Positions 1 through 9,173 are shown, numbered from the stretch's first letter. The stretch is DNA of 64,000 nt from an uncultured Clostridia bacterium (GCA_944376805.1 CALWDX010000070.1:23252-87251); one strand, 5' to 3'. A program made the numbers and translations. The notes: generated by a model from the sequence alone, not told the origin.

Positions 1-2160
1 CCAGAATACAACGGCTATATAATTACAAATATAGATTGTACTGAAAATAATGAGCATATAGAATTTGCTAATACTGAAACTTTAAAATTAGGCAAAGCAA
101 TAGGAGATATAGACGAAAATTTAATAAAAAGAGAACAAATTAAACGTACTATTGAGCAACACCTTGAAAAAGAACTTATTTATACAGATTTAGGAATAAA
201 AGTTTTATCTTTATTTTTTATTGATAGAGTAAATAATTATAGGTTGGATAATGGAGAAAAAGGTATATACGCTCAAATGTTTGAAGAATGTTATACAGAG
301 CTTATAAACTTGCCTAAATATGAAATATTAAAGGAAAGATTTACACAGCCAATATACAAGATACATAACGGTTATTTTTCTAAAGATAAAAAAGGTAATT
401 TAAAAAATACTAAAGGGGAAAGCAATGAAGATGAAAATACTTATAAAACTATTATGCAAGATAAAGAGTATTTATTATCCTTTGAGTGTCCTTTAAGATT
501 TATTTTCTCTCATAGTGCTTTAAAAGAGGGCTGGGACAATCCTAACGTTTTTCAAGTTTGTACTCTTATCGAACAAAAATCAAAATTCAGTGCAAGACAA
601 AAAATAGGTAGAGGCTTAAGGCTATGTGTTAATCAAGATGGAGAACGTATAGAAGATAAAAATATTAATATATTGCACATTATAGCTAATGAAAGCTTTG
701 AAGACTTTGCTAAAAACTTGCAAAAAGAAATTGAAGAAGAAACTGGCTTAAAATTTGGTAGCATTGATATAACTTCTTTTATAGGTATTACCTATGAACA
801 GACTATTATAGAACAAGTTAATATAAAAAATGAAGAAGCTACTGAAATTTTAAATCATTTTCAAAAAGTAGGTTACGTTGACAATAAAGGTAATGTTGAT
901 ACTGAAAAAATTAAAAATGATATAAAAGATGATTTTTTTAATATTCCAGAAAAATTTGAAAATGTTAAAAAAGAAGTTGAAACTATATTTACACAGCAAA
1001 AAATTGAAAATATTAATACAGAAGTATTAACTAATATTACCTATGAAAAAATTACTAAAGAAGAAAAAACAACAACAGAAGATGACGCAATAGAAATCTT
1101 TAAATCTTTTAAAGATAATAAATATATTGATAATAAAGGACAAGTTACTACCACTTTGAAACAAGATTTAGAAACAGGTAATTTAAAATTACCAGAAAGA
1201 TTTGAAAATGCTAAAAATAATATAAATAATATTGTTATAAAATCTACTATGAAATTACCTATTAATAATGCTAATAAACAAGTATTAGTTAAGTTAAATA
1301 AACAAGTATTAGTAAGTCCAGAATTTTTAGAGTTATGGGAAAAAGTAAAATATAAAACAAAATATAGATTTAAACTAGATGAAGAAACATATAAAAAAGA
1401 ATGTATCCAAAAGTTAAAAGAAATGCCTACAATACATAAAGTTAGAATTGAAACTACAAATGCAGATATTAATGTAGAAAAAGACGGTGTTTTTTCTCAA
1501 GAAAAAAATAAACAATTTACAAATATAGATAATAAAGAATATGATTTGACTTTAGAAAATTTATGGGAAATAGCTGAAAAATCTTCTGTACATATAAATT
1601 TAGTCTTAGAGGTGCTTTATGAAAGTGGTAGACTAAATGAAATTTATAATGACCCTATAAAATTTACAGAACAAGTAATTGATATTTTAAAAGAAGTACA
1701 AGCTAAAACTATTATTGATGGTATATATTATATAAAAAATGAAGATGAAGAATATTATATACAAGAAGTTTTTGATACAAGTGAAATAATTGCTTATTTA
1801 GATAAAAATGCACTTAAAATTGAACATAATAAAACACCTTATGATTATGTAGTTTATGATAGTGAAACAATAGAAAAAAGTTTTGCTAAAGCTCTAGATA
1901 ATGACCCTAGTGTAAAAATGTTTTTTAAATTTCCATCAAGGTTTAAAATAGATACACCTATTGGTAGCTATAACCCAGACTGGGCAGTTTATAAGCAAGA
2001 AAATAACACAGAAAAACTTTATTTTGTTATAGAAACTAAAGGCAGTACAAATAGTTATGATTTAAGAATTAAAGAAAATTTAAAGATAAAATGTGGTAAA
2101 AAACATTTTGAGGCACTACAAACAAATATTGATTTTGAAGTTAGTAATAAGTGGATATAG
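1..2160 (+). CDS. Type III restriction endonuclease (Res subunit), 5' end outside window
   Basis: The reading frame is open from base 1, so this is the C-terminal 719 residues of a longer protein; Res subunits are usually near 950-1000 residues. Around 520-630 it has helicase motif V/VI-like sequence (SALKEGWDNPNVFQ, then RQKIGRGLRL), as in superfamily 2 ATPases of type I/III restriction enzymes. Near the C-terminus (about 1970-2045) NPDWAVY followed by FVIETKG is a PD-(D/E)XK nuclease core, which in this family cuts DNA after ATP-driven translocation. Residues between contain two diverged repeats (FQKVGYVDNKGNVDTEKIKND and FKDNKYIDNKGQVTTTLKQD regions). The Mod methylase would lie upstream, outside the window. 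It sits in the mobile element whose recombinases follow, so it is probably a defence cargo gene. Family call firm; intactness unknown. Confidence 0.85.
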   Translation, partial: PEYNGYIITNIDCTENNEHIEFANTETLKLGKAIGDIDENLIKREQIKRTIEQHLEKELIYTDLGIKVLSLFFIDRVNNYRLDNGEKGIYAQMFEECYTELINLPKYEILKERFTQPIYKIHNGYFSKDKKGNLKNTKGESNEDENTYKTIMQDKEYLLSFECPLRFIFSHSALKEGWDNPNVFQVCTLIEQKSKFSARQKIGRGLRLCVNQDGERIEDKNINILHIIANESFEDFAKNLQKEIEEETGLKFGSIDITSFIGITYEQTIIEQVNIKNEEATEILNHFQKVGYVDNKGNVDTEKIKNDIKDDFFNIPEKFENVKKEVETIFTQQKIENINTEVLTNITYEKITKEEKTTTEDDAIEIFKSFKDNKYIDNKGQVTTTLKQDLETGNLKLPERFENAKNNINNIVIKSTMKLPINNANKQVLVKLNKQVLVSPEFLELWEKVKYKTKYRFKLDEETYKKECIQKLKEMPTIHKVRIETTNADINVEKDGVFSQEKNKQFTNIDNKEYDLTLENLWEIAEKSSVHINLVLEVLYESGRLNEIYNDPIKFTEQVIDILKEVQAKTIIDGIYYIKNEDEEYYIQEVFDTSEIIAYLDKNALKIEHNKTPYDYVVYDSETIEKSFAKALDNDPSVKMFFKFPSRFKIDTPIGSYNPDWAVYKQENNTEKLYFVIETKGSTNSYDLRIKENLKIKCGKKHFEALQTNIDFEVSNKWI

Positions 2161-2163
2161 TTT

Positions 2164-2200
2164 AAAAAAGAAGATAGTTTTAACTATCTTCTTTTTTAAT
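2164..2200 (+). terminator. Intrinsic terminator of the restriction gene
   Basis: A perfect hairpin (AAGAAGATAGTT / AACTATCTTCTT) with a run of T lies 3 bases after the stop codon of the restriction endonuclease gene. It is palindromic enough to work on both strands. Confidence 0.85.
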
Positions 2201-2249
2201 ACTTAAAAAATTACATAATTTAAAACAAAAAGATAATATTTTGCATATT

Positions 2250-2408
2250 TTTACAAAAAAATACTAAAAAATTATGATATTATAGACATAAATAGAATTA
2301 ATATAAATTTTGGAGTATTTGTGTAAAAATGTTAATTTATATTTTTAATTTAATAATGCTTTTAGAATGGGTAGACATAATTTTATTATTTGTCTACTTT
2401 TTTTTTAT
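2250..2408 (+). ncRNA. Candidate small RNA (promoter plus terminator), with an overlapping hydrophobic micro-ORF
   Basis: A promoter TTTACA (2250-2255), 17-bp spacer, TATGAT (2273-2278) is followed about 90 bases later by a GTAGACA...TGTCTAC hairpin (2371-2397) and nine T. This predicts a transcript of about 120 nt starting near 2285. An ATG at 2329 opens a 43-codon frame to 2460 rich in Leu/Ile/Phe (begins MLIYIFNLIMLLEW), but the terminator hairpin lies inside it and GGAG at 2312 is 13 bases away, too far for a good start. A regulatory RNA is therefore preferred over a toxin-like peptide. Inference only; no homology seen. Confidence 0.4.
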
Positions 2409-2502
2409 AAAAAAACTAAAACTATATAAAATAAGAAGTCCACCTTATTTCTCTACTTAATTTTGAAAATAAAAATTTAAGTAAAGAAATTTGGAGGTAA
2501 AA

Positions 2503-2901
2503 ATGAATAATAAAAAATATATTTATGTAAAAAAATATAAAAATGAGATTACAGAGAAAATTGAGGTAAGTGAAGAAATTTATACTGAGTATTGGAAATA
2601 CACAGAAAAAGAAAAATATTTTAAAAAATATGAAAGAAATAAAATAAGTATTGAGGATATGGTAATTGATTGTGAATTTAATTTAGAAGAACACATAATA
2701 ACAAAACTTATGATAGATAAATTAAATACGGCATTGTCTAAATTGAATGATGAAGAATTTAAAATTATAACAGACATATTTTTTAAAGCAAAAACAGAAA
2801 GAGAATTAGCAAAAGAATTTAATTGTGAATTTTATAAAGTACATACAAAAAAGATTAGTATATTAAAAAAATTAAAAATTATGTTAAAAAATGAAATATA
2901 G
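2503..2901 (+). CDS. Sigma-70 region 4-like regulator of a mobile element
   Basis: The start is ATG 2503, 5 bases after GGAGGT (2492-2497), giving 132 residues. The upstream in-frame TTG at 2491 would include the ribosome site and is rejected. The C-terminal half (LSKLNDEEFKIITDIFF, then a helix-turn-helix KTERELAKEFNCEFYKV) looks like the region 4 fold of small sigma-like proteins found in Tn916-type and related clostridial elements. The N-terminal half is charged and holds many aromatic residues and lysines. It probably regulates transcription of element genes. It is followed by the structured non-coding region and the DUF6870/recombinase genes, the usual order in such elements. Exact target promoter unknown. 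Confidence 0.6.
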   Translation: MNNKKYIYVKKYKNEITEKIEVSEEIYTEYWKYTEKEKYFKKYERNKISIEDMVIDCEFNLEEHIITKLMIDKLNTALSKLNDEEFKIITDIFFKAKTERELAKEFNCEFYKVHTKKISILKKLKIMLKNEI

Positions 2902-3019
2902 TATCAAAAAATACAAAACTAAAACAAAAAATTGTTTAATACTTATAGATTTCAACTTAAAAAAAAATAATTTTTGTTAAAAATTTTAAACTTCAAGATA
3001 CAGTTTCACTCCTTTATAT

Positions 3020-3408
3020 ATAGAGGGATATTTTTATACCTCTATGTACATTGAAAATTGAATACACAATATAATAAATACAAAGTTAAATAAATGGAGC
3101 AACATATTAAAATACGCTTGTCGGTAAATATTTGTAATAATAAGGTTTGTGATGAACTAATTGCCAAGATATTTATTTAATATAATGATACTTCTACATA
3201 GTCTTAACTAATCGTATAGAGTGTAGTCCGTCGTTTAGGGGGAAATCCAAATGGGGTTATGGTTGTCTATCTAATCAATAGACCGTTTGTTATATTTATA
3301 TTTTTAAAATTAAGTAGTAGAAAAGGAAAATAGGCTAATAGGTTATGAAAAAATAATAAAAATTTAAAGCCTATTTTTCTAAATGTGTTACTTAATTGTC
3401 ATTTTTTT
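3020..3408 (+). ncRNA. Structured non-coding region upstream of the recombinase module
   Basis: This stretch between two small genes is clearly less AT-rich than its flanks (3094-3290) and full of inverted repeats: ATAGAGG/CCTCTAT (3020-3045), GTCTAT/ATAGAC (3265-3283), and a large nested hairpin at 3308-3397 (outer AATTAAGTA/TACTTAATT, inner AAAATAGGC/GCCTATTTT). A T-run at 3402-3408 follows that hairpin. A 28-codon frame at 3094-3180 (begins MEQHIKIRLSVNIC) has no ribosome site in front. The simplest reading is a structured RNA or leader of the element, ending in a terminator before the DUF6870 gene; a conserved micro-peptide is the alternative. I recognise no named RNA family. Confidence 0.4.
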
Positions 3409-3455
3409 GTTAAAAGGATAATAAAAATTTAAGATAAAAATAAATAGGAGTTATT

Positions 3456-3704
3456 ATGAATAATATAGAGAAATTAAAAGAATTACCTATGAATGATATT
3501 GTAGATATAAGTAATATATCATTTAATAAAAGATTAGATAAAAAAGAAAGAATGATAGACTACATTAATAAAATTAAAAATCCATATTGTTATAAATGTA
3601 ATGGTTATAAAGTTATTTTAGTTTTTGATGAAGAAGAAAATAGTATTAGTTTAGAGGAAATTTTAATTAAAAATGTAGATGTTATAAAGAAGTTAAGTAA
3701 ATAA
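3456..3704 (+). CDS. DUF6870-like small protein of integrative elements
   Basis: An 82-residue protein with start ATG 3456 and AGGAG just upstream. It reads as a DUF6870-type protein: N-terminal VDISNISFNKRLDKKERMIDY, then IKNPYCYKCNGYKV with a CxxC pair that may bind zinc, then an acidic C-terminus (EEENSISLEEIL). Members of this family typically sit just before serine recombinases in clostridial integrative elements, as here. The function is unknown; a small accessory or regulatory role in the element is inferred only from position. Confidence 0.6.
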   Translation: MNNIEKLKELPMNDIVDISNISFNKRLDKKERMIDYINKIKNPYCYKCNGYKVILVFDEEENSISLEEILIKNVDVIKKLSK

Positions 3705-3739
3705 ATTGTTTATTTCAATAAAAAAATATAATATTGGCA

Positions 3740-3807
3740 CTAGACTCAAGGTATTAATTGTGTTAAAATAATAAAAAATAAGACCGATTAAAATCTTGAT
3801 ACTCTAG
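3740..3807 (+). promoter_or_regulatory. Inverted-repeat leader in front of the recombinase operon
   Basis: CTAGA-c-TCAAG (3740-3750) pairs with CTTGA-tac-TCTAG (3795-3807), giving two 5-bp helices with a small internal loop, 36 bases upstream of the first recombinase start. There is no T-run, so it is not a simple terminator. It may be a leader structure or an operator; role unknown. Confidence 0.35.
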
Positions 3808-3842
3808 GTATTTTTAATAGAATATTATAGGAGTGTTAAGTA

Positions 3843-5477
3843 ATGAAAAAGTTTAAAACTAGCCTTTATTTAAGGTTATCAAAAGAAGATGAAAAAGTAG
3901 GAGAAAGTGAAAGTATTGTAAATCAAAAAATACTACTTAAAAATTTTATTAAATCGAATGAAGATTTAGAACTTGTTTCAATTAAAATTGATGATGGATA
4001 TTCTGGAAGTAATTTTGAAAGACCAGCATTTAAAGAATTAATGGAAGATGTAAGAAACAAGGAAATTAACTGTATTGTGGTAAAAGATTTTTCTAGGTTT
4101 GGTAGAGATTTTATAGAGGTGGGAAAATATTTAGAAGAAATTTTCCCATTTATGAATGTACGTTTTATATCAGTAAATGATAATTATGACAGTTTTAAAA
4201 GTAAAGACTTAACAGATAATTTAATAATACCTTTTAAAAACTTACTTAATGATACATATTTAAGAGATATTTCATTAAAAGTAAGAAGTAGTATTTATGC
4301 TAAAATTGATAAAGGAGAGTATATAGGAGCATTTGCAACTTATGGTTATTTAAAGACAAAAGATGAAAATAATAAAAATGTTCTTATAGTAGATGAAGAA
4401 GCCTCAAAAGTAGTAAAAGATATTTTTAAATATAGGTTGAACGGATTAAGTGCAAGTAAAATTGCTATAAAGTTAAATGAGCAAGGTATATTGTCTCCTA
4501 TGGAATATAAAAATTCAATAGGGCTGAAATTTAATACAAGTTTTAGAAAAAATAATAGGGGTAAGTGGACATCACAAACAATTTTTAGAATTTTAGGCAA
4601 CCCAGTATATATAGGTACACTTGAACAAAAAAAGTATTTAAAGCCTAACTATAAAATTAAAAAAACTATTATTGTACCAAAAGATGATAGGGTAATAATA
4701 GAAAATAATCACGAACCTATAATTGATAAAGATGTATTTTATACTGTGCAAAACTTAATGTTGCGTGATACAAGAGTAGCACCTAATAAAGAAAAAGTTT
4801 ATTTGTTAAGTGGAATTGCTATTTGTGGAGAATGTGGTTCAAATTTAATAAGAAAAAATAATGGAACTAAAGATAAGCCATATATATATTATGTTTGTAG
4901 TAATTCAAAAAATAAAAAAGGCTGTATAGGGGCTAATATAAGTCAAGATAAACTAGAAAAAATTATATTTGAAGTTATAAAAAATCAAATAGATAATGTT
5001 ATTCAAATAGAAAATATTATTGATGGAGTAAAAGATGCGTCTTATTTATCACAAAAAATAGAAAAGATAAATAAATTTATTACTAATAAAGAAAAAGAAC
5101 TAATAAAATATAAAAGTATTAAATTAAAACTATACGAAGATTTAAAAGAAGATATATTAACTCAAAAAGATTATGAAGAATTTAATATTTTATATACAAA
5201 AAAGATAGAGTTAATTGAAAAAGAAATAACAAAATATAGAAATGAATTAAATGATATATCTAAAAATCCAAAAGATGAAAAAATATGGATAAATTCTTTT
5301 AAAAAATATAAAAGTATAAATTCCTTAAATAGAGAATTAGTTGTAAGTTTGATTAATGAAATAAAAGTTTATAATAATAAAAATATAGAGGTTCATTTTA
5401 AATATGATGATGAATACAAAAAAGTATTATCATATTTAAAAGAATTAAATAGTTTACAGGTGGCTTGTAATGGCTAG
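3843..5477 (+). CDS. Large serine recombinase 1
   Basis: A 544-residue serine site-specific recombinase. The N-terminal resolvase domain has YLRLS with the likely nucleophile Ser13, ESESIVNQ, DGYSGSNFERP and the arginine motif KDFSRFGRDF. The central Recombinase domain (about 160-290) includes AKIDKGEYIGAFATYGY, and a zinc ribbon follows (CGECG about residue 330, then YYVCSNSKNKKGC). The C-terminal third is a lysine-rich coiled coil. All motifs are intact, so it should be active. Such enzymes join attP and attB through a 2-bp core without other factors. It overlaps the next recombinase by 8 bases. With it and the third enzyme it forms a three-gene operon at the element end. Confidence 0.93.
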   Translation: MKKFKTSLYLRLSKEDEKVGESESIVNQKILLKNFIKSNEDLELVSIKIDDGYSGSNFERPAFKELMEDVRNKEINCIVVKDFSRFGRDFIEVGKYLEEIFPFMNVRFISVNDNYDSFKSKDLTDNLIIPFKNLLNDTYLRDISLKVRSSIYAKIDKGEYIGAFATYGYLKTKDENNKNVLIVDEEASKVVKDIFKYRLNGLSASKIAIKLNEQGILSPMEYKNSIGLKFNTSFRKNNRGKWTSQTIFRILGNPVYIGTLEQKKYLKPNYKIKKTIIVPKDDRVIIENNHEPIIDKDVFYTVQNLMLRDTRVAPNKEKVYLLSGIAICGECGSNLIRKNNGTKDKPYIYYVCSNSKNKKGCIGANISQDKLEKIIFEVIKNQIDNVIQIENIIDGVKDASYLSQKIEKINKFITNKEKELIKYKSIKLKLYEDLKEDILTQKDYEEFNILYTKKIELIEKEITKYRNELNDISKNPKDEKIWINSFKKYKSINSLNRELVVSLINEIKVYNNKNIEVHFKYDDEYKKVLSYLKELNSLQVACNG

Positions 5478-7146
5478 AAAAAGTAGAAAAAATAATAACC
5501 AACAATGTAAACTTGCAACCAATAAAGTTATTTATAACGTAGGAATTTATGTAAGACTATCATTTTCACTAAAGAATAAAGTGTATAAAGAAAATGATAC
5601 AATAGAAAATCAAAAAGATATTATTCTAAAATATATAAAAGATAAAAAAGAATTTAATTTAATAGGTATATACGAAGATGACAACAAAACAGGTACAAAT
5701 TTTGATAGAAAAGGCTTTGAAAAACTTTTAGAAGATGTAAGAAAAGGAATAATTAATTGTATAATAGTAAAAGATTTATCACGATTTGGGAGAAATTATA
5801 TAGAATGTGGTAATTATCTTGAAAAAATATTCCCATTTTTAAATGTAAGGTTTATAGCAATAAATGATAATTATGACAGTAATAGTGAAAATTCAAATGA
5901 AGTATTATTAATGCACCTTAAAAACTTTATGAATGATATATATTCAAGGGATATTTCTAAAAAGATTAGTACCGTTATAAATGAAAAGCAAAAAAAAGGT
6001 GAATTTATAGGTAACTGGGCTTGTTATGGATATTTAAGAGATGAAAAGAATAAACATAAAATAGTTATAAATGAAGAAACAGCATCTATAATTAAATATA
6101 TTTTTGATTTAAGGTTAAAAAATTATGGTTATACTAAAATATCTAAAATATTAAATGAAAAAAATATATTATCACCATCAGCATATTTATATAAAAAGGG
6201 ATATATAAAGTCAGAAAAGCTAAAAGATAGTAAGTGGACAGATAGTGTTGTAAAGAAAGTATTAACAAATGAAGTATATATAGGCAACATTGTTCAAGGA
6301 AAAACAAAAAAAGACTTATCAGAAAATAAAGAAAGAACTAGATTAGATAGTGATAAATGGATAGTAGTTGAGAATACACATATACCTATAATATCTAAAG
6401 AAATATTTTACAAAGTACAGGATATAAATAATAAATCTAGTGAAAAGTATAAGTCAAATAAAAAATGCAGTAACAAAAATAGTGAAAATATATTTAAAGG
6501 TTATTTAAAATGTGGTATTTGTGGTAAGTCTTTAAGTATACAAAGAGGCGTAAGAAAAACAGTAGATAATGTTAATTATTTTGTATGCACTAATAGAAAA
6601 GTAGGAGTTTGTAATCTAAAATCTATAAAGGAAGAAGTCTTAAAAAATATTGTTTTTAATGAAATAAAAAACCAAGTTAATATAGCTATAAATTTGAAAA
6701 ATATAATCGATAAAAATATTGAAATATTTTATTCAAAGCAAAATACATTAAAACTTGAAATAAAAAATATTAATAATGAAATAAATAAAATAAAAGATTT
6801 TTATCATACTATTTATGAAGATTATACATTGGGATTATTAAATAAAGATGATTATATTTTTACTAGAGGTACTTATGAAGAAAAAGAAAAGATTTTTAAA
6901 GAACGAAAAAGCATTTTAGAAAATCAGTTAGAAAAGCTGGAAAACAATTTAATAAAAGAAAATATATTTATAACTAACACTTTAAAATGTAAAAATAAAA
7001 AAATATTAACAAAAGATTTATTAGAATTATTAATAAAACAAATACTTATATTTGATGATAAAACTATACAAATAACTTTCAATTATAATTTAGGATATAA
7101 AGAAATAATTAATACAATGAAAGATGTGTTAGAAAATGTTGTATAA
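5470..7146 (+). CDS. Large serine recombinase 2
   Basis: A 558-residue paralogue of its two neighbours, with an N-terminal extension of about 20 residues rich in Arg, Lys, Asn and Gln. The nucleophile is likely Ser31 in IYVRLS. Other catalytic-domain motifs are DTIENQKD, TGTNFDRKG and KDLSRFGRNY. The Recombinase domain and the zinc ribbon (CGICGKSL ... FVCTNRKVGVC) are present, and a long coiled coil follows. The start overlaps the previous gene by 8 bases and its end overlaps the next by 11, so translation of the three is probably coupled. Three different enzymes side by side suggest that two or more act together or that each handles a different site; which does what cannot be told from sequence. 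Confidence 0.92.
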   Translation: MARKSRKNNNQQCKLATNKVIYNVGIYVRLSFSLKNKVYKENDTIENQKDIILKYIKDKKEFNLIGIYEDDNKTGTNFDRKGFEKLLEDVRKGIINCIIVKDLSRFGRNYIECGNYLEKIFPFLNVRFIAINDNYDSNSENSNEVLLMHLKNFMNDIYSRDISKKISTVINEKQKKGEFIGNWACYGYLRDEKNKHKIVINEETASIIKYIFDLRLKNYGYTKISKILNEKNILSPSAYLYKKGYIKSEKLKDSKWTDSVVKKVLTNEVYIGNIVQGKTKKDLSENKERTRLDSDKWIVVENTHIPIISKEIFYKVQDINNKSSEKYKSNKKCSNKNSENIFKGYLKCGICGKSLSIQRGVRKTVDNVNYFVCTNRKVGVCNLKSIKEEVLKNIVFNEIKNQVNIAINLKNIIDKNIEIFYSKQNTLKLEIKNINNEINKIKDFYHTIYEDYTLGLLNKDDYIFTRGTYEEKEKIFKERKSILENQLEKLENNLIKENIFITNTLKCKNKKILTKDLLELLIKQILIFDDKTIQITFNYNLGYKEIINTMKDVLENVV

Positions 7147-8650
7147 TATAGGAGCATATTTAAGAATATCTATTGATGATAAAAATAAGAATGAAAGTGA
7201 AAGTATAGTAAATCAAAAAAATATAATAAATTCTTTTATTAATTCAAATAATGAATTTAAAAATAGTAATATTTATTATTATAAAGATGATGGTTATAGT
7301 GGAAGTACTTTTCAACGTCCAGCTATAAATAATTTAATTGAAGATGTTAAAAACAAAAAAATAAATTGTATAATAGTAAAAGACTTATCAAGATTTGGGC
7401 GTAATTATATTGAAGTTAGTGATTATCTATATAAAATTTTTCCGTTTTTAAATGTAAGATTTATATCAATAAATGATAACTATGATAGTAAATTTAATAA
7501 AGATGGACTATTAGATTTAGATGTAGCTTTTAAAAATATTTTACATAGCTATTACTTAAAAGATTTATCTAAAAAGAGTATGACAAGCAAAAGGGTATTG
7601 GCAGAAAGAGGGTGTTATATATCTTCTTATGCTCCGTTTGGATATAGAAAAAATAAAGAAACTAAAAGACTGGAAATAGTAGAAGAACAAGCTGAAATTG
7701 TAAGAATGATTTTTGACCTTATAGTAAAGGGAAATAACTATGTTGAGGTGTGTAAAATATTAAATGCTAAAAATATTCCAGTTAAAAGTGATTTTAAAAT
7801 TAAAAATGGAGAAAGAAAAGTATATAGTAAAAAAAATGATAATAAAATATGGAAATCACAAGATATAGTAAAAATAATTAGTGATGAAGTATATATAGGA
7901 AATACTATAAATTTCAAAAGAAAAAGAGTAAAATGTGGAAGTTTAAAAACTATAAAATCTAGTGAAGATGAAATAGTTAAAGTTGAAAATACACATAAAG
8001 CTATAATATCTAAAGAAATTTTTTATAAAACATTTCCAAAAAAGAAAGAATCTACTTTATCTACTGTAAAATCTATTTTTGCATTTAAAATAAAATGTGA
8101 TTGTTGTGGTTATGCTTTAAGAAAAAGGGAAGTGTATAGAAATAAAAATAAGGAAAATAAGTATTTTTGCAAAACTATAAGAGAAAAAGAAGAATTGAAT
8201 TGTTCACGAGAGCCAGTTTTTGAAAATGATTTAAAGAAATTGGTATTTGAAAAATTTAAAGAGCAAATATCTATAAGGTATAATAGTATAGATAATACAT
8301 ACAATATAAATAAATTAAAAAATTCTATTTTGTTTTATGAAAATGAAATAAGTAAATCTAATACAAGCAGAATGAAAAAGTATGAAGATTATATTGAAGG
8401 TATTATATTAAAGCAAGAGTATATAAATATAAAAAATGAATTAGAAGTAAATATAAATAGTTATTTATCTAAAATAAAAAAAATAAAAAAAGAGTTAGAT
8501 ATTCTTTTAGAACAAGAAAAAGAATTATGTTTAATAAGAAAATACTTAAATAGTAAGGAACTTACAAAAGATATGGTAGATGAATTTGTAAAATGTATAT
8601 ATGTTAATGGTAAGGACAACATAAGAATTGAGTGGAATTTTGAAAACTAA
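7136..8650 (+). CDS. Large serine recombinase 3
   Basis: A 504-residue serine recombinase, the shortest of the three. Motifs: AYLRIS with likely nucleophile Ser12, ESESIVNQ, DGYSGSTFQRP and KDLSRFGRNY. The Recombinase domain contains SYAPFGYRKNK, and a zinc ribbon with CDCCG is followed by a Cys pair (KYFCKT ... LNCS). A coiled-coil tail follows. It starts inside the end of recombinase 2 (ATG 7136, 11-bp overlap). It is the last recombinase before the attachment site at 9183. All catalytic residues that I can see are present. Confidence 0.92.
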   Translation: MLYNIGAYLRISIDDKNKNESESIVNQKNIINSFINSNNEFKNSNIYYYKDDGYSGSTFQRPAINNLIEDVKNKKINCIIVKDLSRFGRNYIEVSDYLYKIFPFLNVRFISINDNYDSKFNKDGLLDLDVAFKNILHSYYLKDLSKKSMTSKRVLAERGCYISSYAPFGYRKNKETKRLEIVEEQAEIVRMIFDLIVKGNNYVEVCKILNAKNIPVKSDFKIKNGERKVYSKKNDNKIWKSQDIVKIISDEVYIGNTINFKRKRVKCGSLKTIKSSEDEIVKVENTHKAIISKEIFYKTFPKKKESTLSTVKSIFAFKIKCDCCGYALRKREVYRNKNKENKYFCKTIREKEELNCSREPVFENDLKKLVFEKFKEQISIRYNSIDNTYNINKLKNSILFYENEISKSNTSRMKKYEDYIEGIILKQEYINIKNELEVNINSYLSKIKKIKKELDILLEQEKELCLIRKYLNSKELTKDMVDEFVKCIYVNGKDNIRIEWNFEN

Positions 8651-8661
8651 TTAAGATATAC

Positions 8662-8690
8662 TTGTAAATGTATTATAGATATTGTATAAT
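8662..8690 (+). promoter_or_regulatory. Promoter of the gene at 8727
   Basis: TTGTAA (8662-8667), 17-bp spacer, TATAAT (8685-8690), in the gap after the third recombinase. It lets the following small gene be expressed separately from the recombinases. Confidence 0.6.
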
Positions 8691-8726
8691 TGAAAAAATA
8701 TTTTATTAAAAGAAAGGAAGATTTTT

Positions 8727-9173
8727 ATGACCAATATAAAACAAAACAAATATAATGACTATTATAAGGAAATAAAAGCTTTAAAACTTGAGTGGGAATG
8801 TTTTACAGCAACTTTTTGTAAAAATATACCAATAGTAACTAATATTATGACTGGCGAAATTATACTATATAAAAGAGAATTAAATGAACAATGTTTTATG
8901 TATCAAGGGACTAAAAATATACTTGATAAAATAGAGGGTTATTTGGAAAGGGCAAAGACATCAAAAATAAAGTTAGAAGTTGTAAAAAATGATACTCATA
9001 TAACTTATGTAAAAACTTTAAATGAATATTATAATCAAGTTGATTTTCTAATAATGGATATGAATTCAGTAAGAAGTTTAATTTATAGTGAATATGTTGA
9101 GATAAATTATTATAATTATCCTATTACAAATAATAAAATATATAATAATAATTATAATTATCATATAAAATAA
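8727..9173 (+). CDS. Unknown 148-residue protein between the recombinases and the attachment site
   Basis: I do not recognise this protein. It starts at ATG 8727 with AAAGGAAG upstream and has its own promoter. The first 110 residues look folded and mixed charged/aromatic (LKLEWECFTATFCKNIP, EGYLERAKTSKIKLEV). The last 25 are almost only Asn, Tyr and Ile (ending NNYNYHIK), coded by AT-rich repeats that could vary in length. It stops 10 bases before the attachment repeat, so it is the outermost gene of the element. Recombination directionality factors of serine integrases are often small genes of this kind near the attachment site, so that role is a reasonable but untested guess. Confidence 0.5.
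   Translation: MTNIKQNKYNDYYKEIKALKLEWECFTATFCKNIPIVTNIMTGEIILYKRELNEQCFMYQGTKNILDKIEGYLERAKTSKIKLEVVKNDTHITYVKTLNEYYNQVDFLIMDMNSVRSLIYSEYVEINYYNYPITNNKIYNNNYNYHIK

Noticed and set aside
2329..2460. Type I toxin-like hydrophobic peptide
   Set aside because: The frame runs through a strong terminator, the ribosome site is too far and the sequence lacks known toxin motifs; kept only as a note in the small RNA entry.
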